DNA of 64,000 nucleotides from NCBI GenBank assembly GCA_902702965.1, contig CACRXP010000667.1:271156-335155 (forward strand), in the 5' to 3' direction. Under the pieces are notes generated by a model. It ran no database searches, had not been told where the DNA came from, and worked only from the letters and a program-made list of their open reading frames with translations. The stretch is from Spirometra erinaceieuropaei (Eukaryota; Platyhelminthes; Cestoda; Diphyllobothriidea; Diphyllobothriidae). Positions 46,849-58,886 of this stretch are shown here, one piece after another. Position 1 is the first letter of the stretch. Each line of letters begins with the position of its first letter. The position numbers and the translations under genes were made by a program.

Positions 46849-49800
46849 CAGCAAGTAATCACAAGCCAACCGGAGTTCGTAAACATTAATTGGGTAATGT
46901 CCGATCGGACGATCACCAAATACTTGGGATATAGCCTTCGTCAGCATATACATAATTCCGATTGCAGAAGTTATCTGGAAAGCAAAAGAAGAACTGAAAC
47001 ACCACTTGCCCAAGGTTTTGTGCTCTTTATGGAATTTGAAATCCGAAAGGATAACAACCAAGCCAGCGGAAACATATGAATGAAGTAAGTGTGGGTTGCA
47101 GTTAGTATACATCCACACGCCCATTACATAAATAACTGTCAAGTTGGTCTCAGATTGTCATTAGTGAGGGCAAAACTGTTCGGTTGATAGCATCCTATTT
47201 GTTCACGGATTTGCCATAATCCTCTTGTCTCATGATCGGAGTGCCGAAAATTGTCTCACCAGTGCTGTGCTGTAACGCTTGAAAAGCTGCAATCGGCTAT
47301 CTAACATTTGCCGAAGTTCCTCGACAGCAGCTGATTCCGCAGTGAAAGACGTTCGCAAATGTTAACTAGAGGGTTGATTCCTCAATATCAGTAAATTTTA
47401 ATCCTGGCAATACTTGGTTACTGGTCTTTTGCAGCACAGTGGGCTAAAACTGAACTTTGAAATAATAATTTTCTCTCCCAGCGACAGCCAGATCGCCTCA
47501 CTTCTCCTTTTTCAGTTAATCCGTATAAACCCATACACAGCAGGAGAAAACTATAAAAGACGTGTCTTTCTCACGACTCCAACGTGATATTGAAGAAAGG
47601 GCAAAGTAGAAGACTCTTTAAAGCTACATTTTTATAAACGTAGACTCTGCCGTAAAGTCGTCCTTTTATCTTTGCGAAATGCGCTTTAGTAAGAAAGATG
47701 TCTACTGTGTACACCACTGCCAACGAATTACGCCACACTCTACCATTCTAATGCTGTGTCTGTGAGACAAACTCCAAAATTAAGTCAATGCTGGACGCTT
47801 TAGACACTGGGGGATGTGCCCGCCAGATATCATCTTAGCTCAAGATATCTACAAAACGTATGATCGCAGAAAAAGTGAGGCTATCTAGTTTGAAACGGTG
47901 TCCAGAGGTTTATGTCAAACTTCATTCTTCGCAACTGACAACTTCTTTTGCGCGCCCCGCATGGATAATTTAAAATATAAAAAGGAGTAGACAAGTACAG
48001 AATCGTGTCTGCCTTATTTTACTGGCAACTCTCTTAGACGAACTGAATTCTGAAAATATTGAAAAAAGAGGGTTGACATCAAGTAGACTCTTTTTGTCAT
48101 CCAAACAAAACATCACAAAACTGACTGAAGGAGACAACGATGTTATAAATATTTAAAAAACGTATTTTTTATAAAAAAAGTACTTCTATTAGTATAAGTT
48201 ATATAGTTTTACTTTGTGCCACACGAGCGTGTTATGTCAGTTACAAAATCTGTCATATGCACTGCCTTAACCGTCAGGTGCATTTTATTATACGAGTAAT
48301 TGCAAGTTCAGCTAGTTAGAACACTTACTGTTCATCCACTACCTTGCAAAATAAACGTAGGTAGGGAAATAAACAGACTGCTTAAGTGACAATTAGGTCC
48401 GATTGAATTACTTGCAGTCTCCCAACCACTTTTCGGGAGAGAGAGGTATCTACGCTTTCAGCAAGAAGCCTCCATTCACAGTGGATAAAATAGATATGCA
48501 AAACAGATAGCATCAGAAAATAGCAGATGATAAGTGCTAAAACTTACAACTTTAGATATCATGAAGCATCGCAGGTGAATGAGTTGCCAAATTCGCGCCA
48601 GACTTCGCTTTCACCAAAACGGCACTAGCATCGTGCGCAGATGACCTCATTATTGTAGTGCAGATAAACAGAGAGAGGAATAACAGGATGTAATGAGTAG
48701 GGTAGCTAACGATGCACATATAAGAAATATTTCAAATGAATGTAGAGAAGAAAAAGTGGCAGCTCGATTCCAAAAGCCTGCCAGATTCTTCTCAGTTGTG
48801 TTATACAACGAAACAGTGCAACATTTTACTAAACCAAACACATGCTGCAACCACCTTAAAAGTCCACCTCTGCTAATTCTGCAGTTTACGTTTTCAAAAA
48901 ACTTTTGAGGGTCCCGCTAATACCACAGTCGTTAATATCCTGATCTATGGATGGTTTTGAGAGTGTTTCATATTGTACACCAGTTCTATTAGCGACGTTA
49001 CTAAAAGTAAAATTGAGTGTATTTACCAAAAATCGGTAGTTCAGTAACCCGTCTATTTCAAACGTGCGCTGTCGATTTATTTTGAGAAAATTCACACACG
49101 ATTTTAACACAATTTTCCTTGAATATATCCTTAATTTTAGGCAGACAAATTGTAATCCCGCATTACCGATTTTCGGAGACTCCTAATTACTCATAAGACG
49201 TAGGTTTTACATGACGATTCACATACTATGTATAGGTGAGAAACATCGGGTGGTCAAGCTCTATAAACCTACAACTGATATTTCAGTCGATAAGTGCTTG
49301 ACAACGATAAATACATTCTGAAATGATGACACCCTAATAAAGTGCAAACGATGGAAAAAATGTCGCCAGAAACATTGTTTAATGATTTCTGCTTGATTTC
49401 ACTACTTTTCCCTGCCGAAGTTAAAAAGTACGAATACAGGGCTCAAACAGTCAGCTCTTCCATCTCAAATTATTTGGCGTTCGCTTGTTTGCCACCTTTG
49501 ATGTATTGGATAGTAGAAAACTCGAAAAGATACTTAACTGACCTCAAATCCTCTTTTATTAAACGTTTTTACAATCATACATAAGGCAGGTACACAGTGG
49601 CAGGAAATGTCAGTCCTCATTTACCTTGGTCAATCAACAACGTCCGTCAGTTTTAAAGATTACTATATGTAAAAACGGGGAATCAGACGAAAGTTGCTCA
49701 GGATATAGCGGAGGCAAAAATATGGCTAAGAATGTATGTTGGTTTTCTATAGCAGCCTTGGAATTATATGTTACTTTATCTGCATTAGAAAGTGGGGCCT

Positions 49801-50605
49801 ATTAGGCAAATTAACAAAACCCAATTTGTCCTAATTGATTACGCATAATCCATGCATCTGCATATCGCACATTGAAAAAATGTGTCTGTTGAGACTTATC
49901 AGACGTCATTGAAATGCATTAATCACCGGATAACTTCGTTTGTCTTTAATGAGTGCGCCTGCGCGTACGCAAAAATACTATAAAATGTAGGTTCAAGTGG
50001 TATACTACTTGACATTCCTGTCAAAGGTGACTGCGTGTTCGTTGATCTTGTCTACTGCTCTGCGTTTTCTGCGCAATGGTTTTCTCTATTTGTCGTACTT
50101 CTTCTCCAGGACTCTGCTTCCTCGCTTTCAGTACTTTTTGATATAGAAACGAATTCTCCAAGGGCGTTGTGACTGTGGTTTGCTGTAAACATGATCTCCC
50201 GCTACAATGAGGGCAGCTTAGAGGAAACTTCATTTACTCGTACGTTTTATTGAACAGAGCCCCCTGATAATTAAAGAAAACCATCGCAGTGACCGCCTTG
50301 AGCATCCGTAGTTATATAAAGTACTGTTTCGGCGTTGCGGATTCTGCTCATTGGTTTTTGATGCCTTTGGCAATTCACATACGCGTGTCAGACAAGATCC
50401 AAAATCCTGCTTCATTTAACCCTGTTCCATCATACCCCGTCACTTTTAGTGAGGTCAGTTATTGGGATTCTAAATCGGGGCTCAGTCCACCCGTCCTCCC
50501 AAAAACAAATACTTCGATTTCTGTACTTGTACGATTTTTTATACAGTGCGAGCTATTTAGAGGAGGTACCCACTTATCCTACACCACAAAATACACAGCA
50601 GTATT
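46849..50605. other. No gene seen
   Basis: AT-rich intergenic DNA. The frames at 46747-47142 (minus) and 49342-49584 (plus, 80 codons) are the longest. Neither shows a motif, bounded splice sites or a similar copy in the window. Confidence 0.45.
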
Positions 50606-50607
50606 CA

Positions 50608-50827
50608 TATCAGATCAGATCAGATTTATTAAGGGAAAAGTAGGCGAGCGCCTTTGAATTCCCTTTTGGTTACAATAACGTCATAAAAAAACAATGTGTA
50701 AGGCAAGTGTGAACAAAATTAGGTAAATAATTACATACAACAAGCATTGGTCATTGGTTTGAATTTGTCTGTGAATGCCTTTTTTGTCAAAATTGTATAA
50801 TATCCAGTGCGGTACTGAATGGACCAA
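50608..50827 (-). mobile_element. LINE 3' UTR end with GATCT tail
   Basis: The reverse complement, from cttggtcca (50827) to the tail, aligns with 58315-58540: shared words ccaatgcttg, tgtatgtaattact/tt, acattgttttt, gttattgtaaccaaaaggga, caaaggcgctcgcct and cttaataaatct. It ends in repeated GATCT units (50608-50626). Only the UTR is present, so this is a very short 5'-truncated insertion of the 57945-58545 family. Confidence 0.85.
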
Positions 50828-50829
50828 GT

Positions 50830-53800
50830 AATATCAAAGCAAGCGCATATGTGGCGGTCAGGAGATAGCAAAAATTGTAAAATGTAATGTTACTAAAATG
50901 TAGGGAGTAGCATGCTTTGTAACATAAAACGTTGTGTGGGACGGGTGGCACAGGGGGTGGGGGGAATTCGTAGTTGTACTAAAGGTAAGAGGCGAACGAT
51001 CGCTCGTACTGAGTCACGGTTGCGCACACTCACTCTTCAGACTATGACGCCTACTAACGGGGCAAGTTAGACAGGCTGGTCCTGTTTCCCAAAGTCAGTG
51101 TAGGAGCGAATGTCAATTCTGCTTCTAATAATATCACAAGTAATTAAATGATTTGCAGATAAGTACTAAGGCTTTTAATATTTTCCCTCTGTGAGTATAC
51201 AATATTAGGCGAAAGTTGGTTGGCATTCTTCATGGCCCAATGTATGCCTGCACACCAACTCTAACTAACGCATGTCTACTGTCAGCACATTTGTAAAAAA
51301 TCACGATAATTAAACTAATGTTTACGCTGTAAGCGCGAATTCTCAGATAAGTATTAAAGCACTGCCCTTAAATGTTACATTATCTGCCATTTAGAGTAAT
51401 TGTTTACAGATATTACGAGCATTTGGTAAATGATTATGTAGTCAGCTGACGGCACAGAGACAGGAAGGCATAATGTGGAAGTTTTAAAGGCAAACTTGTT
51501 ATCAGCGCTAATTTATGAGTTCCTTTCCACGCCCACTGCGCCTAAAAGTATAATCACAGATAAGTATAATTTTAATCACTTCCATACAGCCCCTGTGGCA
51601 TCCAAGCCGTTCCATATCCAACTCAAGAGTGAAATTGTGCTGCTTATGTTATTCGGCTGCTTCGGCCACATTGTCTGGCTCAGGGCGTTGTACGCAACAC
51701 ATTCGAAACAAAGGGGGCAGTAGGGATCTTGATTGGCTGGTACAAATACATGGGACCAATATTGAAATACTTCAGAAAAATGGGCGTTTTCGGCGATTTC
51801 AAGATACTGGAAATTTTCATTAACTAGAATATCGTCGTACTTATTAACAATCAGTAGTGTGGCAGTACCAGTAAACTGCCTGATAATAGTCAAACTGCTC
51901 CACTGTCAAAGTCACAGACGGTATTGACGAACACCGAATTAATTGCCATTGGGGGACCTTGAGTCACGGAGGAGGAGCAGCAACCCACCTCCACAATCAG
52001 CAAGAAACGGAGTGCCCATCAAAATGGACAAAAATACCGAACAACGTCGGTGACTTCGTACTTACCACCGCTTACAGCATACTAGGTAAGGTACATATCC
52101 GTATTTTCGAGTCAGTCTCTGATTCTCCGGTTAATTTATAAAGATTGCCATTGGTAGTCTAGTCGAGTCTATAAATGCTCATCCGACAGTTCAATCAAAT
52201 TTTGCAAATTTTGGCAGATTTCAAAGTTCCGGTGTTAAGCAAAACTACTTTCAGTTCGCCACGTCTTCCGAAAGAATATATATCCTCCATTTTGGTCAAG
52301 TTCAAAGCATCAGCAATGCCTTTTGCGAAAATACCTAACAAAACAACCCATGAATTCCTTACAATATCGTCCTTGTCCAACAATAATACACGAAATTTAA
52401 AAATTTTATTTAAAGGAAAGCCCGTATTGCTGCCCAATGTTTATGAATACATACGAAATTCTTTTAAATAACATTTAGTAGTCATACAATACTTGAACGG
52501 TCAAAAAACATTCAAACGTGTAAAGAAATACTTATTTGAAACTTCTAACGGTGTGGTGCATGCTTGTTTCGTAAAGGTTACTGGATGTTAAGGTTTCAGC
52601 TTAAACATAGTTCTTTATAAGTTTGCCATTCCTAGAGTATAATCGTGATCGTTCTCGACATTAAATTACCATTTACATAGTCTCATCATGCGATAAAATA
52701 AGGGCAGTAAAATCGCCTAAAACCAGCATTCAGCCAAAGTTACGCTCCATGTTGAAAAGGAACTATAGGCATACTCTTGAAATTTGATGTAGAAATCCCA
52801 GAAGTAAAGAAATGCTCGTCGTTACCGCATTTTCTCGAACCGGGAATCTTATAAGACTCAGTCTTAGAAGCTAAAGTTTATGGGCGTCATCAGCCTGTAC
52901 TAGAGTCCCTTAGAGCATATTAATCGCGCAAAAATGTTAATTATTTTTTAAATTCGATACTCCTCAGTGGTCATCATATGTAAAACTGTCTCTGTTATGT
53001 CAACCTGACGTTCTAGCATTTGCTCACTCTCGACGTAGCTTTGGCGAAGTGTATGCTTAAGACGAGAGACATGAGACATAACTAAAGAATAAGACTAGAG
53101 CTTATGCTCCTGCAGTAACGATGGAAAATTACGAATGGGACTAAATCTACACTAATAATAATGAAAACAGAGCGTAGTATTTTTGGAATGTTCTTAATGG
53201 AGCACAACGAATTTACCGTGGGCTAAAACTCTCTGGGTGTCCATTGTTAAGTGCTTGCTCATCAGAAACACCATCACAGCCATAGAGCACTCATAACTCG
53301 TTTCTTCGTGAGGCTGAGGCGATTCGTCCGTTGTGATTTCTAAGAATAAAAGCATATGGTAACTACTCACCCCATGAGACTGTGTAGAGGAGTGTGGTCT
53401 ATTGGGACTCATTTCACAAAGTGGCAGTCAATATGAAGTGCACGACGCATTGAGGGATGTTCGGACAAAATTATGCGAGAGCGCATCTGTCTTCCACACA
53501 CAAAAATGAACAGTGAATTTCATCGTTTGACACGAAAGCCTGACAGTGATCTCAAGGGACACAACGCCAAAAAGTTAAAGTTCGAATCGAAAATGTGATA
53601 CTTGCTTGATCAAGTTATCGTCTCCTCTGTTGCTAGCTGTCTTTTCGCTTAATGCTTCCAACTGTGTACGTCTTAAAAAGCACTAATAGCAGGACAACAG
53701 ACCGCGTAATAGGCATCCTTGTGTTCCCGCAAACGATAAAATTTTCAATTTCGTAATTTGTTGCTGTTGATTTTCGTAAGTCCTGAAAAGGCCACAGCGT

Positions 53801-53930
53801 CCCACTGTTTGCGTTTTTTTGCTTAAGAGCAGCAAAGAAAATCTTTTTAAAATACTCTTATTTGTGTGTTCAAATTTTGCAGCCATTTAATTAACTTGGC
53901 TTTAACTTTTCAAAATACACGGAAATGCTT
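50830..53930. other. No confident gene
   Basis: Several frames of 60-105 codons occur near 51475-51893 and 52175-52471 on both strands. The plus frame at 52175-52471 (98 codons, starts ATG, basic) and the minus frame at 51893-51576 (which includes 'DPYCPLCFECVAYN') are the most protein-like, but each is opposed by an overlapping frame on the other strand. I see no family, splice partner or repeat. Confidence 0.35.
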
Positions 53931-53932
53931 CG

Positions 53933-54130
53933 GAAAAGTCAAGTTGGCACACACGTGTTTTCGGCAATTCTTCGTCAGGCCAATACAGTTACATGAGGGA
54001 ATGAAAATGTACAAAATTAACAGTGTTTATAAGTGTCTAAAGGGCAATTACGCCAATAACACTCATCTTCCCCACGCCGCCCACATGACGAGGTCGGCGG
54101 GTTTTTGGTGCTTGGAACCGGGGGAGGGGG
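53933..54130 (+). repeat. Left inverted terminal repeat of the PLE
   Basis: Pairs with 54717-54913 in reverse complement, starting gaaaagtcaagttggc and passing through acgtgttttcg, aattcttcgtcaggccaat and aacactcatcttccc to ggggagggg. Mismatches are about one in eight and concentrated in the inner third. Confidence 0.88.
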
Positions 54131-54631
54131 GTAAGATACTGCCTTGTGCAGGGCACGCAGCGAGCGAACTAGTCAGACGGCGCTTAACTACAGCTATTAC
54201 GATAGCATTACCCGCGGCAAAAGTAGGCGTATGTTTCACAAGCTCTCCTTTCTATACTTGGGAGCTAAAAACAGACTACCGTTGGAGGCCACATCAATGT
54301 GCATCTACTCATTTACTTGCTCCTGTGGAGCGGATACATCGGCGGTACAATGAGACGTCTGGTGAAAAGGTTGCATGAACATATGTCCGCCTGGACCCGA
54401 TCGGTTTCGAGTTCTATTCTCGCACATTTTATCGATAAGCATCACCGTTTCGATGCCAAGGAAGCATTTCAGGTTGTCTATCGGACACCAACATGCTTCT
54501 CTAAAGGCCTACGCCAACGGATACTAGCGACAGCCGTGACAGTGGCTATACGGCTGGCAAATCCGGTGTTACGCTGTCAGAAAACCCTGACAAGTGCTCT
54601 CTCTGCCGTGGCCAACGCCACCCTAAAGTGA
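54131..54631 (+). pseudogene. PLE linker and GIY-YIG endonuclease
   Basis: Blocks: 'RRRLNYSYYDSITRGKSRR' and, in another frame, 'ALPAAKVGVCFTSS' (the post-RT 'FPLAKLR'-type region); then 'CIYSFTCSCGAD' (54300-54335), the Cys-rich linker; a one-base loss near 54336; then 'YIGGTMRRLVKRLHEHM' (54337-54387), the YIG half with its catalytic Arg and the conserved EH; then 'SSILAHFIDKHHRFDAKEA' and 'LRQRILATAVTVAIRLANP'. The stop is at 54629-54631. In PLEs this nuclease nicks the target for priming. The frameshift sits exactly at the nuclease motif and kills the protein. Confidence 0.75.
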
Positions 54632-54716
54632 TGTCGACATGCCGCCTCAAATCCCTAATTATAGTGACGAGTACTCCGTGTACTCAATCCAAGAACATCA
54701 CTCAAAGACTCGTTAA

Positions 54717-54913
54717 CCCCTCTCCCCGAGCTCTAAGGACCAAAAATCGCTGACCTTGTCATGCGGGCGGAGTGGGAAGATGAGTGTTAATAACTTAATT
54801 GCCATTGCGTCACCTATAAACACTGTTCATTTTGTACATTTTCATTCCTTCATGTAACTGTATTGGCCTGACGAAGAATTAGCGAAAACACGTTTTTGCC
54901 AACTTGACTTTTC
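54717..54913 (-). repeat. Right inverted terminal repeat of the PLE
   Basis: Reverse complement of the left arm; it ends gccaacttgacttttc at 54898-54913. No target duplication could be recognised outside the two arms. Confidence 0.88.
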
Positions 54914-55714
54914 AAGTGCAACATGGGAATATTTGCGGAACTTAGGAAGGATTACTTAGGTGGGGTTGTAATATTGATTAGCATGCAGCATATTTGCGTA
55001 ATTTAAAAAATACTTCTGTCAAGTAAACAGTTGAAAAAAGAAATAATTTGCTACCAGAGGACTAGAAACACGAACATTTTTTGCCTATTATCTGAAAGTA
55101 TGTTTAATTATATTGGCGGCGAAATCAACGTAAATAATTCATGCTACCTAAAGTCATATCATCGACCCTTTTGAAGGCCGAGATACTGATGTGGCTGGAA
55201 TATTCTAAAATCATACGACAAGTCAATCAACATAAAAACCTTACTTAGGTATACTTTTCAAACTGAAAGCATATTTCAGAATCTTAGTCAATATTAAATG
55301 AGACAGAATGTATACTGAGCGTACATATTTATACATATTTCGACTAAGTTTTAAACCACATAAAATAAAAATGTGTGCAATGTCGAAATACAAAATGAGG
55401 TATCCTCACAAATGCGAGAGGATCTTTCTCCCCTGTTCATTAAAAAATGAAATTAAATATTACGATTTTTTGCACATGATTCAAAACACCCACTAAGCAA
55501 TCTAAAATTCTCACAGATGAGAATTTTTTCGGGGAAGAAATTCAGGCAACAATTTGTAATATCTTTATAGTTCCACATTGGTCTTTAATAAGTGCAGTCT
55601 TTTTCGTAAACTGGATGTAGTATTGATATTTACTCACCTGGCATGCTGGTCATGTAAATGAGTACCAGACGCTCACTGCCGGCTTACGCACTTGTACCCC
55701 TCACGTACCTGTAG

Positions 55715-56385
55715 GTGGTAAAAGTTCAGCCCTTCATGACCAAGCTGGTCATGATGATGTCACCAATTTTGCTCCTCCAAGCGTGACGATCTGCGTATCA
55801 GATCTGAACAGTACGATCCGCTCTCTCAAACAACAACGGAGACTGACTAACGAAGGGTTATTCAGTGCCTCCATGTATAGATAGACTGCGTCGGTTAAGT
55901 TAGGTTTCCAAGTGACCGCCTTTTGCGGAGAAGAATCAAGAACGGCAAGATCAAACTATATGAGGAGACGAGTGAAAATTGTTCTTGCTATGTACACGCA
56001 ATGGAAGACTAAAGTAATTAACTGCTTCCAGTCTTTGCTCGTCTTACACACGCACACTGTTGAACATTCACAAACGGAGCATACGAAACTCTCCAGTGAT
56101 GAAGATATCCCAGTTACTCCATGGTCATTTTCTAAGGATTGCCACAACACTACGAACGGCATCGATTCGAAAGATGATGGGATTCGTTTTCAGTCCGTTA
56201 GACAGCAGCCTTACCCTAAATTGTATGAAACGTTTTCTTCTTCCATGTTGACAAACTTGAGAGAGCTTAAGTATATTCATGCAAAATTTCTGACCAAGAA
56301 TCGTACCATTCCGGCGGACAGGAACTTAAATCATCTCTTCCTGCTTGCGAATGTCAACGCCGTGTGCCCAGACGCTTTCCGTTAA
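55715..56385 (+). CDS. 3' part of an unknown gene with ultrashort introns
   Basis: Three consecutive exons join without a stop: 55715-55874, 55913-55991 and 56032-56385 (TAA at 56383), about 196 codons. The introns are 38 bp (55875-55912, GTATAG...TTCCAAG) and 40 bp (55992-56031, GTACAC...CTTCCAG); phases match at both joins. The first acceptor (cacgtacctgtag) is likely but the upstream open frame reaches back to 55627, so the start is uncertain. The product is hydrophilic: exon A holds 'VSDLNSTIRSLKQQRRLT', exon B a basic helix 'RLLRRRIKNGKIKLYEE', exon C an acidic/Ser-rich stretch and an alpha-helical end ('SSSMLTNLRELKYIHAKFL'). No transmembrane segment is seen and I recognise no family. 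Earlier exons were not found. Confidence 0.55.
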
Positions 56386-57944
56386 ACCTAACTCGTAAGT
56401 AAGGAATACATAACCGAAAAATATTTGGAGTTTTATGCAAAAGTGGTCTTCTAAGGTAAAATAATTAAAACTAGATAGTAATAATGTAAGTATATGACGC
56501 AAAAGAGAAATATTAAAATATTTCCACAAACCTTCGGTTGCTTTTAAGGTAGGTCGTCTGACATGAATAATCATCAAAATAAGTAGATTTAAAGATACTC
56601 GAATTACGGAAAATATAAATACCAGTTCACTTGCTCCATGCAGCACTGATATTGGCATGTCCATATTTTTATCAATCTAATCCGCGTCCGATGTTGCGTG
56701 TGTTTCGTGTGAAAGAATAAATTCGTACATTTCTGAGCCAATCCGGCAGTACGGATACCTCTTATATCGTCAGTATCTCGTGCCTGCAGCAAAGGGAATA
56801 ACAATCACACGGGGCTGGATCAGGCGTTCTATGGCATACTGATTTACGCGAAATACAACGAGGTAAATACAACGAGCGACCGGTCTCAAGAAATGTTTTC
56901 CGAAATTTCGCAATTGGTTTTTGATTAGGAAGGATTATTAAGGTGGGATTCTAGCATTAATTGTCATGCGGCATAATCGTATGCCACTGCGGACTCGTCA
57001 GCATGTTAGCTTTTAAAAAGAATTCCTCGTGTCCTCTTGTGAAAACCGCACCCGGTGAAGATGACTACTTAAATAGTGTGCATTATTTTAATTGGCTTTG
57101 ATGGCCTTATGTATTCAAACCCATTCCATTGAAAACGTGCACAACTATGTGTGCTCTTATATGTGTTCGGTAGCACAGTACGTAACCATTACATGTTATT
57201 ATGCAGAAACAAGTATATATTGGTTTCGAAAAAGTTTTCCGATTTCCGAATAATTTTGAGCAAGATCAGCCGATAAATAAGCGTTTGGCACCTTCAATTT
57301 ATAAGGTGTGCACTTTAGCGTTAAATGGTACCATATTCGCAGCCTAGGTACTAGCTAATGGCCCATACATGCGTGAGTTTCCGTACTTTAGTGGGTCCCT
57401 CAGCCTTCCCCGTGTGCTTTTTGGTAATCACTCCAGTTAAGAAATTGTCGCTTTTTAATTTCTTAGAAATTAACTACTAACTTAGAATAAAGCAGTTTGT
57501 GGGATCTACAGACGCAGATCGAAATTTGATGTATGACTATGTAGGCCGAAGTCCATAAACCACAGTGGCGTGGTCATGTTATACTCATTTGCTGCCCACA
57601 GGCAGCTAGTAGTTTATTTTAGCATCAGAGGATACCATATTAGCAGTATATACAGTGAAAATATGGCGTTATGTTCTGCCAAATAAAAAACCCATTTTTA
57701 TGCCTAGCTTTAACAAAATCTATTTAAACTTATAAGACCATTAAAAAATGCGAAAAAGTAAACTACTAAAGTAATCATTTTTATGGGATGCCGTTTTTAC
57801 AAGAAGTTTCGAATTCACTCGTTCAAAAGCCAACACTCTGGCGAGTCCGATGTATTATATGATTATTCCGAACGATAATCAATCTTACAACACCATCTAA
57901 GTTATCGTTCCCAACCGAAAACGCATTTCAGAGTTTTAACTAAA
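56386..57944. other. No gene seen
   Basis: AT-rich flank with only short, motif-free frames (the longest is 112 codons, minus, 56326-56664, hydrophobic and opposed to exon C of the gene above). Confidence 0.45.
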
Positions 57945-58545
57945 TGTCGCCTCGCATCCAGCGACTTCTTTGAGCTGTCCACCACTAACAGTTTGAGATA
58001 AAATCCTCTGAAACTACGAGTGACAGGGCGAGACTGGACGCAAGGAGGTCCTTCTTCAGCCACAGAGTGGTAAAGGCATGGAATGCCCTGCCTGTGGACG
58101 TCGTCATGTCCTCATCTGTGGACACATTTAAGAGGAAGCTTGACCAGTACAGGGATATGTACCTCCACGACATCAGGAACTAACAAATTTCCGCCGGACC
58201 ACCCGCCCCAATGTTTGCTTTACAAAGCATGCTACTTCCTATATTTAAGTAACATTACGTTTTGAATTTTCGTTATCATCTGACTGAAGCATACGCGCTT
58301 GCTTCGATATTACTTGGTCCAATCAGTCCCGCTAACTGGTTATTGTACAATTCTGACATTGACGGCACTTGCAGACAAACTTATACTAGTAACCAATGCT
58401 TGCTGTATGTAATTACTTGCCGGATCTTCTTTGACACCTGTCCTACACATTGTTTTTATGGCGTTATTGTAACCAAAAGGGAGTTCAAAGGCGCTCGCCT
58501 ATCTTTCCCTTAATAAATCTTGTCTGATCTGATCTAACTTTTTAC
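57945..58545 (+). mobile_element. LINE 3' end with GATCT tail
   Basis: The RT C-terminus is readable: 'SSDFFELSTTNSLR' (about 57957-57998), then after a frame change 'RSFFSHRVVKAWNALPVDV' (about 58047-58103) and 'VDTFKRKLDQYRDMYL', stop at about 58180. The UTR ends in aataaatcttgtctgatctgatct (58513-58536), the same tail as the minus-strand copy at 50608-50827. The family is CR1-like by its C-terminal signature but has its own UTR and tail. Confidence 0.85.
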
Positions 58546-58714
58546 GAGATTGATCCCTCATTATATATGTTCTGTGCCACTGTCTGCGCAGAAGGTAGAT
58601 TACACTCTTCAAAGTCATAATCTAAGTAGTGGAAGCAGACAAGTAGACTTTTCTTTTGGGTTACGAGTAGGCTCTCTCTCGAGCCCAACCATCAGCCGCA
58701 CAGCCGCGCATGAC

Positions 58715-58886
58715 ATAGACAGAATGACATTACCGACAAAGACAAGGGAGACTGGAACGGCCATTTCTGGCTCACTAGCCGCCGTCATCCAGTCACACCC
58801 AGCCCTGAGGTGTGGAACAAGTGAGACTCGATCCCGTGACCTGTAGATCAGAAGTCCATCTCCGATAAACACTTAGCCACCGGCTC
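58715..58886 (-). mobile_element. tRNA-derived SINE copy with A and B boxes
   Basis: Read on the minus strand from 58886: A-box tggctaagtg begins at position +8, and B-box gggatcgagtctc at +52, exactly the spacing in tRNA genes. The region between contains ggacttctgatct, an anticodon-arm-like sequence whose loop reads TCT as in tRNA-Arg. The 3' body (gactggatgacggcggcta ... tcccttgtctttgtcgg) is shared with 27270-27440. The arms are not perfectly paired, so it is a SINE rather than a tRNA gene. Confidence 0.8.

Larger units (their letters stand above)
53933..54913 (+). mobile_element. Compact Penelope-like element with inverted terminal repeats
   Basis: The left arm (53933-54130) and right arm (54717-54913) are inverted repeats of about 197 bp, with long identical runs such as tcttcgtcaggccaatacag and gaatgaaaatgtacaaaat. 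Between them lie 586 bp holding only the PLE linker, GIY-YIG nuclease and C-terminal extension. PLEs are known to carry terminal repeats in direct or inverted order, so the layout fits the class. The RT is wholly absent, so this copy would depend on another PLE to move. Confidence 0.8.

Noticed and set aside
49342..49584. 80-codon open frame starting ATG
   Set aside because: No motif, no splice partner and AT-driven composition. Open frames of this length are common here by chance.
52175..52471. 98-codon frame opposed by an 80-codon minus-strand frame
   Set aside because: Both look equally protein-like, no family is recognised and no intron or homologue supports either.
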